This document shows positions 51,774-64,000 of a DNA stretch of 64,000 bases, one piece after another. A model generated the notes under the pieces. It worked only from the letters and a program-made list of their open reading frames with translations. It had not been told where the DNA came from and did no database searches. The translations under genes and the position numbers were made by a program. Origin of the DNA: Actinomucor elegans (Eukaryota > Mucoromycota > Mucoromycetes > Mucorales > Mucoraceae); contig JAMSLZ010000001.1 in NCBI GenBank assembly GCA_026027325.1, positions 2,170,001 to 2,234,000 on the forward strand, given 5' to 3'. How positions within the stretch are numbered: the stretch's first letter is position 1; each line of letters begins with the position of its first letter.

Positions 51774-52923
51774 TTAGTCTTCACATAACCAAGGATGAGT
51801 CAACACTTGATGAATAGTTGGTCGATGCTCGGGGTTTTTCTTCAATAAAGAGGAGATCAAGTGCTTGCACTGATGTGACACGTTGATCTTAGGTTTCATA
51901 ATACGGCCTTCTACTGCATGCTTAGAATCAGGGAAAGGGATTTCACCAAATAACAGAGTAAACAACAAGACACCAAGAGACCAGATCTCGGCAGGCTCGG
52001 CTCGATAAGGTTGGGACATTAATATTTCAGGTGAAGCAAAAGACACGGTGCCATAGAACCGAGTGAACAATTTGCGAGAATTACGAGGTAACATGACTGA
52101 AGAACCGAAATCGATCAACTTGACCTATAATGAAATATTAGTAACTACGTATGCATACTAATTACTGTAGTCTTACCTTGTAGTCTTGATCAATCACAAT
52201 GTTTTCATCTTTGATATCACGATGGCAGATACCAACTAAATCGAGATAGGCAACGCAATCAACGATTTGTCTGAATATTTTCTTGGCAAGCGATTCTTCA
52301 AAATGCTTGTGTTGTTCTATACATTCAAACAGATCGCAAGAAGTACGACGTACGAATTGTCTAGAAGGAGGCTCAACCTCTTCCTCTTCATCAATAGTAG
52401 ATTGCGAGTTTTGTGATAAGGCAGGTGAATGCATAGGATAGTTTGTTGTTGAGGTGGCAGTATTAGTGTCCCATTGAGTACCATGTAATTCCATAACTAG
52501 ATAGAAATATGTGTCATCTTGATAAGAGTCACAGTAATGGATAATATTGGGATGGCGAACATGCTTTAGGGTGTAAATTTCCATAGGCATAGGACCCATT
52601 TGAGGATCATTGACCCAGGCACTTGAAGGCACTTTCTTACGAATAATGAACTTGACGGCGCGTTCAATACCAGTTTGTCTTTCATGAGCAGCTACTACAA
52701 AACCAAAGCCCCCACTACCTAGCTCTTGACCCAAGACGTACTTTTTGGTGAATTCTGGGTGAAGTGTATGGTGCATTAACAGTCTAGCTGATACAGTCAA
52801 TTCATCTTGTTTAGGTGTTGCTGGTGGAGTGACAGGCAAGTTTTGGCTGGTATTGTTTACCAAAGGGTGAATAGAGATGGTGTTATAGTTCATTGATTTG
52901 TAAAGTTGAATAGGAGAAGACAT
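51774..52923 (-). CDS. serine/threonine protein kinase, PAS-kinase/CAMK-like, no PAS domain
   Basis: Exons 52923-52177 and 52124-51774 give 365 residues. The kinase domain covers residues about 62-363: GSGGFGFV glycine loop, AVKFIIRKK with the ATP Lys, CHRDIKDEN catalytic loop and IDFGSS (DFG) metal site just after the intron. Then come FYGTVSFASPEIL activation segment, EIWSLGVLLFTLLFGEIPF and the C-terminal HPWL. The YRAEPAEIWSLGVLL stretch and overall style resemble fungal Psk1/PASK kinases, but there is no PAS region. An acidic, Ser/Thr/Asn-rich insert of about 50 residues (near 150-200) separates the MELHG hinge from the DLFECIEQHKHF helix. Its substrate is unknown. A PAS-less PASK-like or other CAMK kinase are both possible. 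Confidence 0.85.
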
Positions 52924-53292
52924 TCAATACTTTTTTCCTTCAAGAAAAAAAGAGATATAGTGTATAAAGAAACAAAAACAAAAAAAAATTGAAGAGATGA
53001 AGGCTTATTTAAAAGAATTTTTTGTTCATTAGGAGCCCATAAGAGGAGGATGATCTTCAGAGGAGCATTTATTATAAAAAGGGTCATCATTTCGGATTTT
53101 ACAGTAGGAATGCTCCTTTTGATATTAATAGACTGTGACACTACGCGTGTGGAATGGGAGATTTGTTATTAACGGCTGCAATATCGGCTTGGAGCTCCTT
53201 TGCGGATATTTACACACATGCTAGGATTACTGCTTTTAATCTTGTTCTTGTTGCCTAATAAAAATCCCCTAAGTTTACATACAATATTGAAA
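52924..53292. other. intergenic, kinase promoter / mannanase 3' side
   Basis: 369 bp upstream of the kinase. The minus-strand frame at 52890-53141 overlaps the kinase start in another frame and is not supported. Confidence 0.5.
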
Positions 53293-54812
53293 TTATAAAA
53301 ATGTCTGTTGAATGATTGATATGGTGGTATCTTGATCATATACACTATACCACCCTTTAGGCTCGTGAGGTGGATCTATATGATATGGATTTAACAGGGG
53401 GCATTTTACACTATAGGCGCACTAACCACCAAGCCATATCATATTATATTCATTGGACGCGTCTGTTGGTCGACCTAGACCCCCATAGGCCCAGAAATTA
53501 GATCCTGCGTGACGAAGCTCTGTCTGTAAATGGTCAATGTGTCTATATAACCCCTCATAGAATGTGTCTCTGTGGCTCGTGGGTGTTGAGGACTTGTACT
53601 TGTACGCACTGTCTGATGGCTTGCGCCATGCATCCCGTGCTATACCGAATTCTTCAAGCACAATTGGCTTCTTTAACTGGAAAGCCCATATTGAGCGACT
53701 AGTAACAAACTCTCTTGCGTATTCTTGAGCATGTACAAGACTTTCTGAATTACTTGGATCATATTCTCCCCAACTATATACCATTTTGTCATTATTTTCC
53801 GAGTCATTCATATAGGAGTCATACTGGGAGAAATGAACAGATAGGAGCTAGACTTACTTTTCAACCCAACAATGGCAGGTGCAGTAGTCAATACTGTCTA
53901 TATCGTGGGCATTCATGAAATCGGTTTCATCAAATTTACCTTCAATACCTGCAGATACCAATTGATTGGGTGACCCTTGTTTAATAAACTGTGAAATCTC
54001 TTGAAACCAATCCTTGGGTGCCAGCTGGGGTTCATTAGCAATCTGCCAAGCTATACTACTTGGTCAGTTACCTATATACTACTATTACATGATACAAACC
54101 CATAATGACGGGGTCTTGATTATACTGCTTTCCGTTAATCGTGTTACGTCGTGTTTGAACAGCACGAATATGGTTTTTATAAAGCTGGTTTACTTGGCTT
54201 CTGATTGCAAGGTCAGAATAGAATTTACTAGTAAAGTTGGTAAATAAATCCCACTTGTCTCGTGTCACTGGGTAAGGAATCTCTTGCTGTGTAATCCATG
54301 CGATATATTGTGCAAATCTAGTTTGATTGAAAGGGAGTTTTTTTTAAAGAGGAGACTCTCATCATAGGAGCAACTGTAGCACAGAAAGTAATTACCCTCC
54401 ACTCCAATGCCAAAAATTACTCAAAGTCACTAAAAGACTATATATTAGATTAAACCTTCCTTGATTGGTTTACTTGATACTCACGCACGGCAGTTAGGTC
54501 TCTTTTAGACATTTCATCCAACAAGAAATCCAATGCCTCAAACATATACTCATTGTATTGACCAGGTGCTGGCTGTAAACTGGGTCTCATACGATAAGGT
54601 TGATCATCTGGCCCTTCTGACCCGGCCATCACACGTAAATTATTCACACCCATCTTTTTCAACTGGTCTAACTCGATACAAAGACGACGTCTATCTCCAC
54701 CATACTCTGTTCGAGCCGCTAAATTCATGCCTTGCCAATAATTGGCTCCTTTGATGAAATAAGGTTGGCTTCCATGAAAAAAACGTGTTCCTTTCACCTT
54801 GATAAAGTCCAT
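53293..54812 (-). CDS. GH5 (GH5_7-like) mannan endo-1,4-beta-mannosidase
   Basis: Six exons: 54812-54485, 54429-54396, 54317-54100, 54050-53858, 53773-53427 and 53375-53293, giving 400 residues. Family motifs in order: GANYWQGMNLA, NNLRVMAGSEGP, LTLSNFWHWSGGFAQYIAW, AWQIANEPQLAP with the acid/base Glu in NEP, HCWVENWGEYDPSN, KPIVLEEFGIARD with the nucleophile Glu, SNFWAYGGLGRP and DPPHEPKGWYSVYDQD. The last two introns were placed by the family sequence (VENWG and GDPPHEP), which removes apparent in-frame stops. The enzyme cleaves beta-1,4-mannan backbones. There is no signal peptide at the N-terminus (MDFIKVKGTRFFH), unusual for a digestive mannanase, so it may be intracellular or use another export route. 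Confidence 0.9.
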
Positions 54813-55763
54813 TATTGTTTAAGAAAAGGGGAAAAAAGGTGAAATATGCTTGGGAGAAACCAAGTTGGTGGCCATTTTGCTCGTTCCGGGTCGAACTATC
54901 AGCTGAGTCTTTAAACTTGACTGCATGAAAATATTATGCATCAAAACAATTAATGCACATCATTTTTAAAGGAACAATAAAGTCTCAGCTATTTTATAAA
55001 GGACTCTGGCTGTCATTTCAATAGTGTAGATTACGATTTGAAAGCAAGCTTTTATATAATATGTTTAGTTATTGGTGTAAATGCAACTAAAACTCAATAT
55101 TTTATTAAAAGATAAACATACCAATCATATATTTGCAATGTGCATGAACTTTGTTATACTATATACTAACCTTTTTATTACAATTGATGTTAACACATCC
55201 AAAGGCGAATCCCATACACGCACACAATAAAATAACAACAAACATACCAATATTCAATCACCGCAAACCAATATAATACGTTGCATGAATTACCACAGTC
55301 GATAACTATGTAAACACCGCTAAAAAGATCAGGTACAAGAGGCTGACAGTATTAAAAATCGTTTGGTAGTTCGTTCAGAGACCCTGGGGGTGCTAAAGCC
55401 ATGTTATTATTGGACGCCTAAAGTTAGGAAATTGAGACGCTTGAGATTTCACCTTTAGACCATTAATGTCATGTTGATCTTTATACAACTGTAGATGCTG
55501 TACTGATTTGCAACACCCTTTTTAATGATAAAAAATGGGTTGATAAACCGAGTATGCTTAGGAACATACCTTGTATTTATTAAATAATAGGGTTACTTTT
55601 CCCTAACCAACATCTTTTAACACTTGTCGTAAGTAAATATTTCAAGGCACATTATGCTAATTGATGTTGAATATAATACAGTAGTATCGTGTTAGCTTAT
55701 TATGAAATTTGAAGCAAGTTGGAGTCTAATTCTATTCAGAAGCTAATTCTAAGCATGAAGTAC

Positions 55764-55816
55764 TAATGATGTGTGACATTAAGCACAAATCAATCAATAG
55801 GTCTGTATATCATTGG
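55764..55816 (+). repeat. dispersed intergenic repeat, copy 13 (diverged)
   Basis: gatgtgtgacattaagcaca then aatcaatcaataggtctgta and tatcatt. It lies about 40 bp outside the left arm of the inverted repeat. Confidence 0.45.
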
Positions 55817-55857
55817 ATTTATGTTAGACGAGATGTGCACAAATTATCGTCATCGTT

Positions 55858-56138
55858 AAAGTATTATACCTGCTGTACTTTTGCTCAAGGATCATTCTAA
55901 CATACTCGAAACAGCTCAAAACAGGTAGTGATCTTTAAATGTGACATTAAACATTAAAGAATCGTGTAATGTGGAGATGTTAGGAATGGCTCGATTTTAG
56001 AATAGCCTCCTACGTACCAGATAATCTTAGGCTTCAAATTTTCAAACTTAATCTTTTTTTTTCTTTTTGTGGAAGGTATGGACGGCATAATCAGTAAGTG
56101 ACATAGTTTTTTTTATATTAAAATGTAAACCTTCATTG

Positions 56139-56207
<69 letters not shown>

Positions 56208-56232
56208 TGTTTTGCCTTAAGAAGCATATGAG
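55858..56232 (+). repeat. inverted repeat, left arm (375 bp)
   Basis: Reads from aaagtattatacctgctgta to gccttaagaagcatatgag. Its reverse complement forms 56505-56873. By eye the arms match base for base apart from the lengths of the internal TA and TG dinucleotide runs (about 56145-56206). Confidence 0.93.
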
Positions 56233-56504
56233 CTATAAATATATTTAAAAGTATATTGGCTTTTATATAAGAGTAGTATCTATAAAATTAAAGCAGAACT
56301 AAACGTTTCTTGAATCATCCAGTATGTAGTTTTATTCTCAACAACATTTGTACATTAACAATTTCATGACACTCAAATAGTAAGTTAATAATCATAGCAA
56401 ATTAATCGGTATATGTAAGGAGCGTTTTGTTTTGCCTTAGCTCGTGAATGCTACTCTTGCAAAAAAAAAAGCCAACGTGCTTACTTTTTTAAACGCATCC
56501 ATAA
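56233..56504. other. spacer of the inverted repeat (272 bp)
   Basis: AT-rich, non-coding. It contains another gttttgccttag motif similar to the inner arm end near 56428-56441 and a ten-base A run. Confidence 0.8.
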
Positions 56505-56529
56505 CTCATATGCTTCTTAAGGCAAAACA

Positions 56530-56592
<63 letters not shown>

Positions 56593-56873
56593 CAATGAAG
56601 GTTTACATTTTAATATAAAAAAAACTATGTCACTTACTGATTATGCCGTCCATACCTTCCACAAAAAGAAAAAAAAAGATTAAGTTTGAAAATTTGAAGC
56701 CTAAGATTATCTGGTACGTAGGAGGCTATTCTAAAATCGAGCCATTCCTAACATCTCCACATTACACGATTCTTTAATGTTTAATGTCACATTTAAAGAT
56801 CACTACCTGTTTTGAGCTGTTTCGAGTATGTTAGAATGATCCTTGAGCAAAAGTACAGCAGGTATAATACTTT
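56505..56873 (-). repeat. inverted repeat, right arm (369 bp)
   Basis: Reverse complement of the left arm, from ctcatatgcttcttaaggc to tacagcaggtataatacttt. It has slightly shorter dinucleotide runs than the left arm. Confidence 0.93.
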
Positions 56874-56918
56874 TAATGGTTGGCTGCAAATTGTATATTT
56901 CTACAATCGTCCAAATAT

Positions 56919-56970
56919 AATGATCTTGTGATTCCCAAATGAATCTCAATCAAATGTCGCATCTAATTAA
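56919..56970 (-). repeat. dispersed intergenic repeat, copy 14
   Basis: aatgatcttgtgattcccaa then atgaatctcaatcaaatgtc and gcatctaatta, about 45 bp outside the right arm of the inverted repeat. Confidence 0.55.
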
Positions 56971-58089
56971 CAATTCAAGCAAAGAATAGGTTATTGCATT
57001 CATTACAATATAATAGGGAACATATTCTGATGGTCACACATCTATTTCTTTCTATAATTTTTATGCCGATTAGAATCTAATTCTGTTTAAATTTTCGTGT
57101 TGTGTGTTTAGCCATATACTCACTGTATCATCAGATAGGGAGTCAACAGTACAGTTGTATACGTTGTATAGGTTTAAAATAATAAACTGTGATATGGCGA
57201 AAAAGAAGTATTTATATTCATATAAAGTCTAGATATTCGTCATCGTTAATGAGCAGCCTTCGGATATTAGGCGCTAAATGTAGAGCTTTGTACTAAAGTT
57301 GTTAGAACTGTACTATTTCTTTTTTTTTATCCTAGGCAATTCTGATGACAGTTCTGTCAAAGTTGATATATTCCAACTTGGTATTTTCCTTTTAAAACAA
57401 ACGTACTAACCCCATCCAATAGACTCTTGTTATAATGAATGAGAATAATTGCAGAAAGAGTAGGAAATAAAACATATTTGAATATATTGAAATGTATAGT
57501 GACCACATATATACTCAATATCAGTCAAGTTATCTCTAAGCTTCAAAATTGTGAAATATATATCGCGTAACTATCCCAAAATATTGACTGCGATTAAACA
57601 TTTTCGAGGGACACGCCATATTAATTAGCACGCTGATCTTGAGAATGAAAGTGCAAGTTTAATTGGGGTGGATGAAAGGAAATATCAAATGACCTTAATA
57701 TTATTCAGCTCGCCTTTAGAGTTCATATAAACTTTGTTAATAACCTTTCTGTCTATTAACTTCTTTTTAATTTACTCAAGTCGTATTAAAGGATGGCGAA
57801 TTTTTTTATTATTCAGTTTGTCAGACTCAAATTCAACAAGCAATTAAAATGTTGAATCTGCGCCCACCAATAATGTTTACAAAAGCCTGTATGCAAAAGT
57901 TCTTTTTTTTTTTTTCTTTATTATGTGTCATTTTCTAAGCAAAATACAAAAAACAGGCGAGCAAATATAGAAGAGAGAGAGATGAAGAGAAAGGGAAATA
58001 TAATAGTAATAATAGGAATTCCTCTTCAAATGAGATATGTTATGTGAAAGTGTGTGTATGTGGAAAAATAGTGTAAATATATATAAGAT

Positions 58090-58955
58090 CTAGTTCATTG
58101 CTTCAACTAATTTGTTGATATCATCCTCTGCACTGTCCTCTTCATTGCTTCTCTCAGTGATTTCCTTCAACTTCTTTTGACGCCAGCCCTTGACAGGATC
58201 ATTTAATTCGAAAGGCAACAAGAACTTGGAAACAGCATCAAAGTTTTCACCATGTTGAACAATTTCATGTACGATATCTTCTAAACAAATCACGTTGTAT
58301 TGACCTAAAGCTTCTTCAATCATGGCGTTATCAGAAAGAGGAGTACGGACATCCTTGATCATAGTAGCACCACGCTTCATGATCAAATCACGTACAGTCT
58401 TTAAGCTTGGAGAGCCATAGGTGACAAAAGGTTCAATCTTTTGAAGATCCTTGACAGTAGCGTCGTCGCAAACGACAAAGACACCAGAATTCATCTTTAA
58501 TAAGCGGTACTTGGCAAGAGCTTGTTTAATCTTGGGATGGATTGCGTTTTGGGTTTTAATACGAGCAACAAAGACGAGCTTACCGTCACCCTTTCTGTTG
58601 GAGCCCTTCATTTTACCAGAAGATATAGAGCGAAGACGTTTACCTTGCTTCTCGGTTGTACGGTAGTTGCGAATAAACTCATCGGCACGTTTGAATTGTG
58701 TTTTTCTAATGGCCTTCTTGGTCTATGTGCAAGAGTAAGCCTTTTTGAACATTTCCTCGGGATCTATTTGTTTGTTACCTTTCTAAGTTCCAATCTTTCT
58801 CTAGCTCTAATGGCAGCACCCTTTTCGTTGGTCTTTCTCTTCTTCAAGAGAGTCTCGGAAACATAGATGGGGTTGGGGATAGCTCTGTTACTATACAATT
58901 GGAATTTTAGTTTATATGAGTGTATTAAACGAGAGCGATCTTACCTGTCAGACAT
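58090..58955 (-). CDS. RPL7: 60S ribosomal protein L7 (uL30)
   Basis: Exons 58955-58945, 58890-58779 and 58722-58090 give 251 residues. The first exon carries only 11 coding bases. The basic N-terminal extension (LLKKRKTNEKGAAIRARERLELR) typical of eukaryotic L7 is followed by the uL30 core: GKLVFVARIKTQNAIHPKI, LRLL-type LAKYRLLKMNSGVFV, VTYGSPSLKTVRDLIMKRG, LSDNAMIEEALGQYNVICLEDIVHEI and the conserved FLLPFELNDPVKGW. A short acidic tail ends it. Divergent from ARF1 with 332 bp between starts. Confidence 0.96.
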
Positions 58956-60106
<1,151 letters not shown>

Positions 60107-60360
60107 GAAATATCTAAACAATATACATATATATAATAAAAAACTATAAAAAAAGACCCTTTGTTACTGATGCTGATGGTAGAGACAGGGCATTTCCTGT
60201 GCTTTCAATGTGAAAATAGACCTGTTTTAGACCAAAAAGTTTGACTAACATTGCACGTGTGTAAGCACAATGGTATTACCCTACTCTAAACTTATAAATT
60301 CAACTTACATTCATTTAACTTTGATCTTACTCTTTATTCTTTTATAATACCATCTTATAT

Positions 60361-63300
60361 ATGGACCAAAAAACAAATCAGTTGTTGGAGGAAATCGATC
60401 TGGCTCGCTGTAGAGCACAGTGGTCTACTCTACTTGATCTATCCAAAAAGTATAAGAAATTCAAGCCTGAAGATTCAGGTATGTAATCAACAAACGATCA
60501 GTTCTCTGATACTGAGATCATCACCTTAGTCCTTGATATCACTTTGTGTACCGAAGTCGAGTTGATCCACATCATAAAATCCTCGAATGATATAGAAAAA
60601 AGAGGTTGGGATATCATTCATCAGCATGATACACCCAGTAAAATCACTCTTTTACCTATCATTGAATCTACCAAAGTGCAGCATCTGCTAAAGCGTCTTT
60701 CGTTTCTCAATATGGAGCAGAATGAACTCACAGACACAGATAATTGGCAAACTCAGGTATAGTACAAAGGAAAAAAAAAAAAAAAAGCACGGTCCTTGTA
60801 CATGTTACTAATGTATTACCATTAGTTTTCAAAAATCATATTGGCAAGAATCTACTTTGAATCAGGACAGTATGAAAATACGTTGAATGCGTTACAAAAC
60901 TTGGCACTACGTGTTGAGGACGTGCAGACAGGATACGGACTTGTCTTGCTAATCCAAGCAAGAGCAATGAAAGGTATATCTTTGGAAAAACAAAATGAAT
61001 TCGAAACTGCTTTGGAAGCTTATGAAGCTGCTTGGCATGCTGTCGAGCAGCAGCCTCAAGAGAGAGGCGTGATGTTGTCTTTTTGGATTGAAGAATGCCT
61101 TTACCGCGGTGTTTTACTGAGGCTAAGATTAAAGTGAGTTGCTCTATATACTAAAAGTAGTGTTATTTATTTGTTTTATTAGTCACTCTGTCAAAGATAC
61201 AATGACAATGATGCGTGCTTATTTGCAATTAGTTTCATCTCACTGGAGTCCTCACTGGCGTATGTTTAGAAGATGGGTTATATTCAAATACTATGCCGAG
61301 TATCTGGTTAAAGCTTATCAAAATAATACTTATGTTGCCAATGAAGCAAGCAAGTAAGAAGTGTTGAAAAGTAATCAATATTTATCTTTTAACATCTACT
61401 TACAATAGTATACCTCTCGAAATGGCTGCATTTGAAGAACTTGCAACTCTAATGACCTTGTTTAGACATTTATTCACGATCATACTACCTTATCTTACTC
61501 ATTCTGCTCAAAACGAATACGCTATGTCTCTTGCCCATATTATGATGGCCTCTCATGATATCATAGGCTGGGGTGAGACCAACCATATCCGAAGAGTACT
61601 CCAAGTAAGTTTTTTTTTTGCGTAAGGTTGGATATTATTCAGAAACTAAATTATCGCAGTACTTGTATCAAGTGAAAAATGCTACATTTAACAATCCTAC
61701 TGTCAGCCGTTTCATGTTTTTTACTCTAATGCGCTTAGGTGGCCTGGAAGAAGCTAAATATGCGCTACGTTCCTATCTCGACTTGATTGGCGTCCCTGAT
61801 TTTGATAGAGACATTATTCTCGAAGATACTACCTCTATTGAAGACGCAAGAGAAGCTTCTAATAATCATGATGCAGAAGAAAGGAATTCTACTACAGATA
61901 TCGCGCCATTATTTTCCACTAGAGCTAAAGCGCAAAGTATTGTCCAACGCTTAGCCGAATGCGCCGACGAATCCATTGAATCCGTCACGCAAGTGCTCTT
62001 GGCTGGCGTCTATCTCTATGGCCATGAAGAACAACATGGTGAACTGGCTGCTTATTTGTCTGACTTGGGCTTGGATCTCTTAATACTGCTGGAACAGACC
62101 GGCTCTCTGATAGTCAACATGTTTCGCGCCCGAGGTACATCTTATAGTTTACTAGCATCGCGATGCGTAGATCCACAAGACCGTGCTGCTCACCACCAAA
62201 CTGCTATTGCATCTTTACAAAAGGCTGTGGACCTCGATAATACTTGCTGGAAGAGTTTTTACTGCTTAGGCTTACAGCAAGCATTAATGCGTGATGCTCA
62301 TACTGCCATCAAGTCCGTCTGCAAATCCATTGAATTAAATCCTCATCACATCTCCTCTTGGCATTTATTGGCTCTACTTTACTCTTGTAAACGGACTGAT
62401 AATATTAACAAAGCAATACAAACGTTAGAAGCAGGACTTAGCATTTATAATTCACAAGCATTACACAGCATAAACGGTATCCCTGTCTTTTCTTGGACTC
62501 AAGGCGAAATCAATGCCAGTGACTTGTTCGAAACAGCTGAAGCTTATTTATCTATGCGTATGTCTCAACTCTCTCTCAAAGAAGCATTAGAAGGCCCTGA
62601 AAGCGTCCTGGACCAATATGCAGATCTATTCACAACGTATTCACAAATAACACAACAATTGGGCTTGTTAGGTGCTCCAGTTACATCTTCGCCTGCAGCT
62701 ATAGATGACACTGTCAGTGAATCCACTAACGGTGGCAAATCACGTAGAAAATCAAGCATCTCTCTTATTCGTCGTACTTCATTCTCTTCTATTGCCAATA
62801 GCATCACAGGCGGTGGCAGCAGCTCTGGTAGTATTCATTCTACCAATACGCAAGGTCGACCTCGAGCTTCATCAGTGGAGGAATCCAAAGACAGTAAAAG
62901 ACCACCTTCCTCCATGATACGTCGAGCTGAATCAGATACAGATGATATTTCAGATGATTCTCAAATTTCAAGGCGTTCTTCTTTTAGCCGTAAACAAAAA
63001 ACTCGCTCACCAAATCCCATTAAACCTCGTTCCAATAGCACTAGTGTGCAACAAGACGCAGTCGAACTCAAGAAACGCAGTTTGCAATTGATCGATTTGG
63101 GTTTAGCCAGGCGAATTGGTACAGCCGCTGCTAATTCTCCTCAGCATGCTGTAGGTCAAGGTAGCACCAGATCTTTATTGACACCCATGACAGAAGGATC
63201 GAATGGTGCTGTTTCCTTGGCTTCGCTATTAACGCCTTCCTATTCCATGGGCAGCCTACGCTCCAATAGTGTTGGTAGTCGATCTTCCTCCACCCTACTC

Positions 63301-63906
63301 AACGGCCGCGTTGTGACGCGCGATGGACTCATGGTCAGTACATTTCATCAACATCATCAAGCCTTTGAAATACGTAAAAAGACACGATGGCACAGTTTGT
63401 TAGTCACCCTTTGGATTATGTCTACCAAGACCTATATCAAGGCAGGATTGCTAGAGGAAGCCAATAAAGCATTAAGTGAGGCAGAACATTTAGGACTTGG
63501 TGATCCCAATGTATGGTATCAATTGGGCCAACTAAGTTTGGAGGTACGTACCTTGTTGGAACAAAAATCAATGGTAGAAGAAGCTGCTATGATTCGTGAA
63601 ATGAAACAAGTGGCCTGGGACGCTTTTGAAAAAGCCTTGATTTTGGATCCTGACCATATTCCTAGTCAAGTAGCCAAAGCGACTCGGTTGTTGGAAGATC
63701 AACAAGTGGATTTGGCAGATGGTCTTTTGGAGCACTCTATTTTGGGTCTAGGATGGGATTCTTCTGAAGCTTGGTATGCGCACGCACAAGTTAAGAAACA
63801 GCAGGGACAGTGGGACAGAGTAAAGACATGCCTTTTGTTTGCTTTGGAATTGACAGATACGCAGCCAGTAAGAGACCTGGCCGTTTTACCTAAGTTTATA
63901 ATGTAG
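60361..63906 (+). CDS. YPP1: YPP1/TTC7-like TPR protein, PI4-kinase complex subunit
   Basis: Exons 60361-60478, 60530-60756, 60826-61133, 61183-61353, 61409-61604 and 61660-63906 sum to 1088 residues. It is helical TPR throughout: N-terminal ARCRAQWSTLLDLSKKYKK and IILARIYFESGQYENTLNAL; middle FMFFTLMRLGGLEEAKYALRSYL; C-terminal TPRs (KTYIKAGLLEEANKALSEAE, NVWYQLGQLSLE, AWDAFEKALILDPDHIPSQ, AWYAHAQVKKQQGQW). A Ser/Arg-rich linker of about 190 residues (roughly 590-790) with many RRxS-type sites divides them, as in TTC7. In yeast Ypp1 and animal TTC7 the protein bridges Efr3 and the PI4-kinase Stt4/PI4KA at the plasma membrane. A CACGTG lies about 102 bp upstream of the start. Confidence 0.88.
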
Positions 63907-64000
63907 ACTTAGTATATGAAGTAGTGTAAACTATATTTTTGTTGGATTTTATTGTATATAAAGCACTCAACTTTACGCTATTAGATACCACTGTAAGCAC

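Larger units (their letters stand above)
54813..58089. other. gene-poor interval with large inverted repeat
   Basis: 3.3 kb without a supported gene. It contains the perfect inverted repeat at 55858-56873 and dispersed repeats on both sides of it. The open frame at 56444-56683 is a by-product of the repeat. Confidence 0.55.

Noticed and set aside
53415..53430. In-frame TAG after MIWLGG in the mannanase, suggesting a truncated enzyme
   Set aside because: A GTTAGT..ATAG intron of 51 bases joins WLG to DPPHEPKGWYSVY, the normal family ending, so no truncation is needed.
56444..56683. A 79-residue frame with a run of His-Thr and Ile-Tyr
   Set aside because: It crosses TG/TA microsatellites in the right arm of the inverted repeat and has no start context or family.

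Overview
The window looks like nuclear DNA of an early-diverging fungus, most likely Mucoromycota (Mucorales-like). Evidence: AT-rich intergenic DNA, many short introns (about 50-75 nt) with GT..AG ends and CTAAC/CTGAT-like branch sites, ribosomal protein, ARF and cohesin genes of eukaryotic type, and a class C GPCR and EED-like gene that higher ascomycete yeasts lack. Exon models were joined by hand from reading frames and splice signals. Each complete model sums to whole codons, except the SDR gene, whose first intron does not keep phase.

Layout. 1-5060: a partial small gene, a MYB/zinc-finger regulator, and an EED-like WD40 gene. 5851-11089: a complete CACTA DNA transposon. 11304-22505: RBBP4/MSI1-type WD40 protein, two ECL1-type zinc proteins, a 13-exon class C GPCR, and mitochondrial alanine aminotransferase. 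22506-26982: mostly gene-free, with one 61-residue secreted cysteine-rich peptide. 26983-33859: cohesin subunit Scc3, an SDR and PEX14. 34477-36178: a decayed F-box/LRR gene. 37288-40500: a third ECL1-type gene and a small protein with a PP1-docking motif. 42740-47949: a second, almost identical CACTA copy in opposite orientation. 47950-64000: a long gene-poor stretch, a PAS-kinase-like kinase, a GH5 mannanase, a large perfect inverted repeat, RPL7, ARF1 and YPP1/TTC7.

Connections. EED and RBBP4, both subunits of PRC2 in other eukaryotes, are head to head, and CACTA copy 1 sits in what would otherwise be a roughly 1-kb shared promoter. ACGCGA/ACGCGT boxes of the G1/S MBF type lie near EED, RBBP4 and Scc3. 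RPL7/ARF1 and SDR/PEX14 also form divergent pairs. YPP1 belongs to the plasma-membrane PI4-kinase complex and ARF1 to Golgi coat recruitment.

The most unusual items are the inverted CACTA pair, a 0.37-kb-arm inverted repeat at 55858-56873, a degenerate dispersed repeat of about 50-90 bp seen at least 13 times between genes, three ECL1-type genes within 25 kb, the GPCR, and the secreted peptide with cysteines every seven residues. No tRNA, rRNA or CRISPR was seen.
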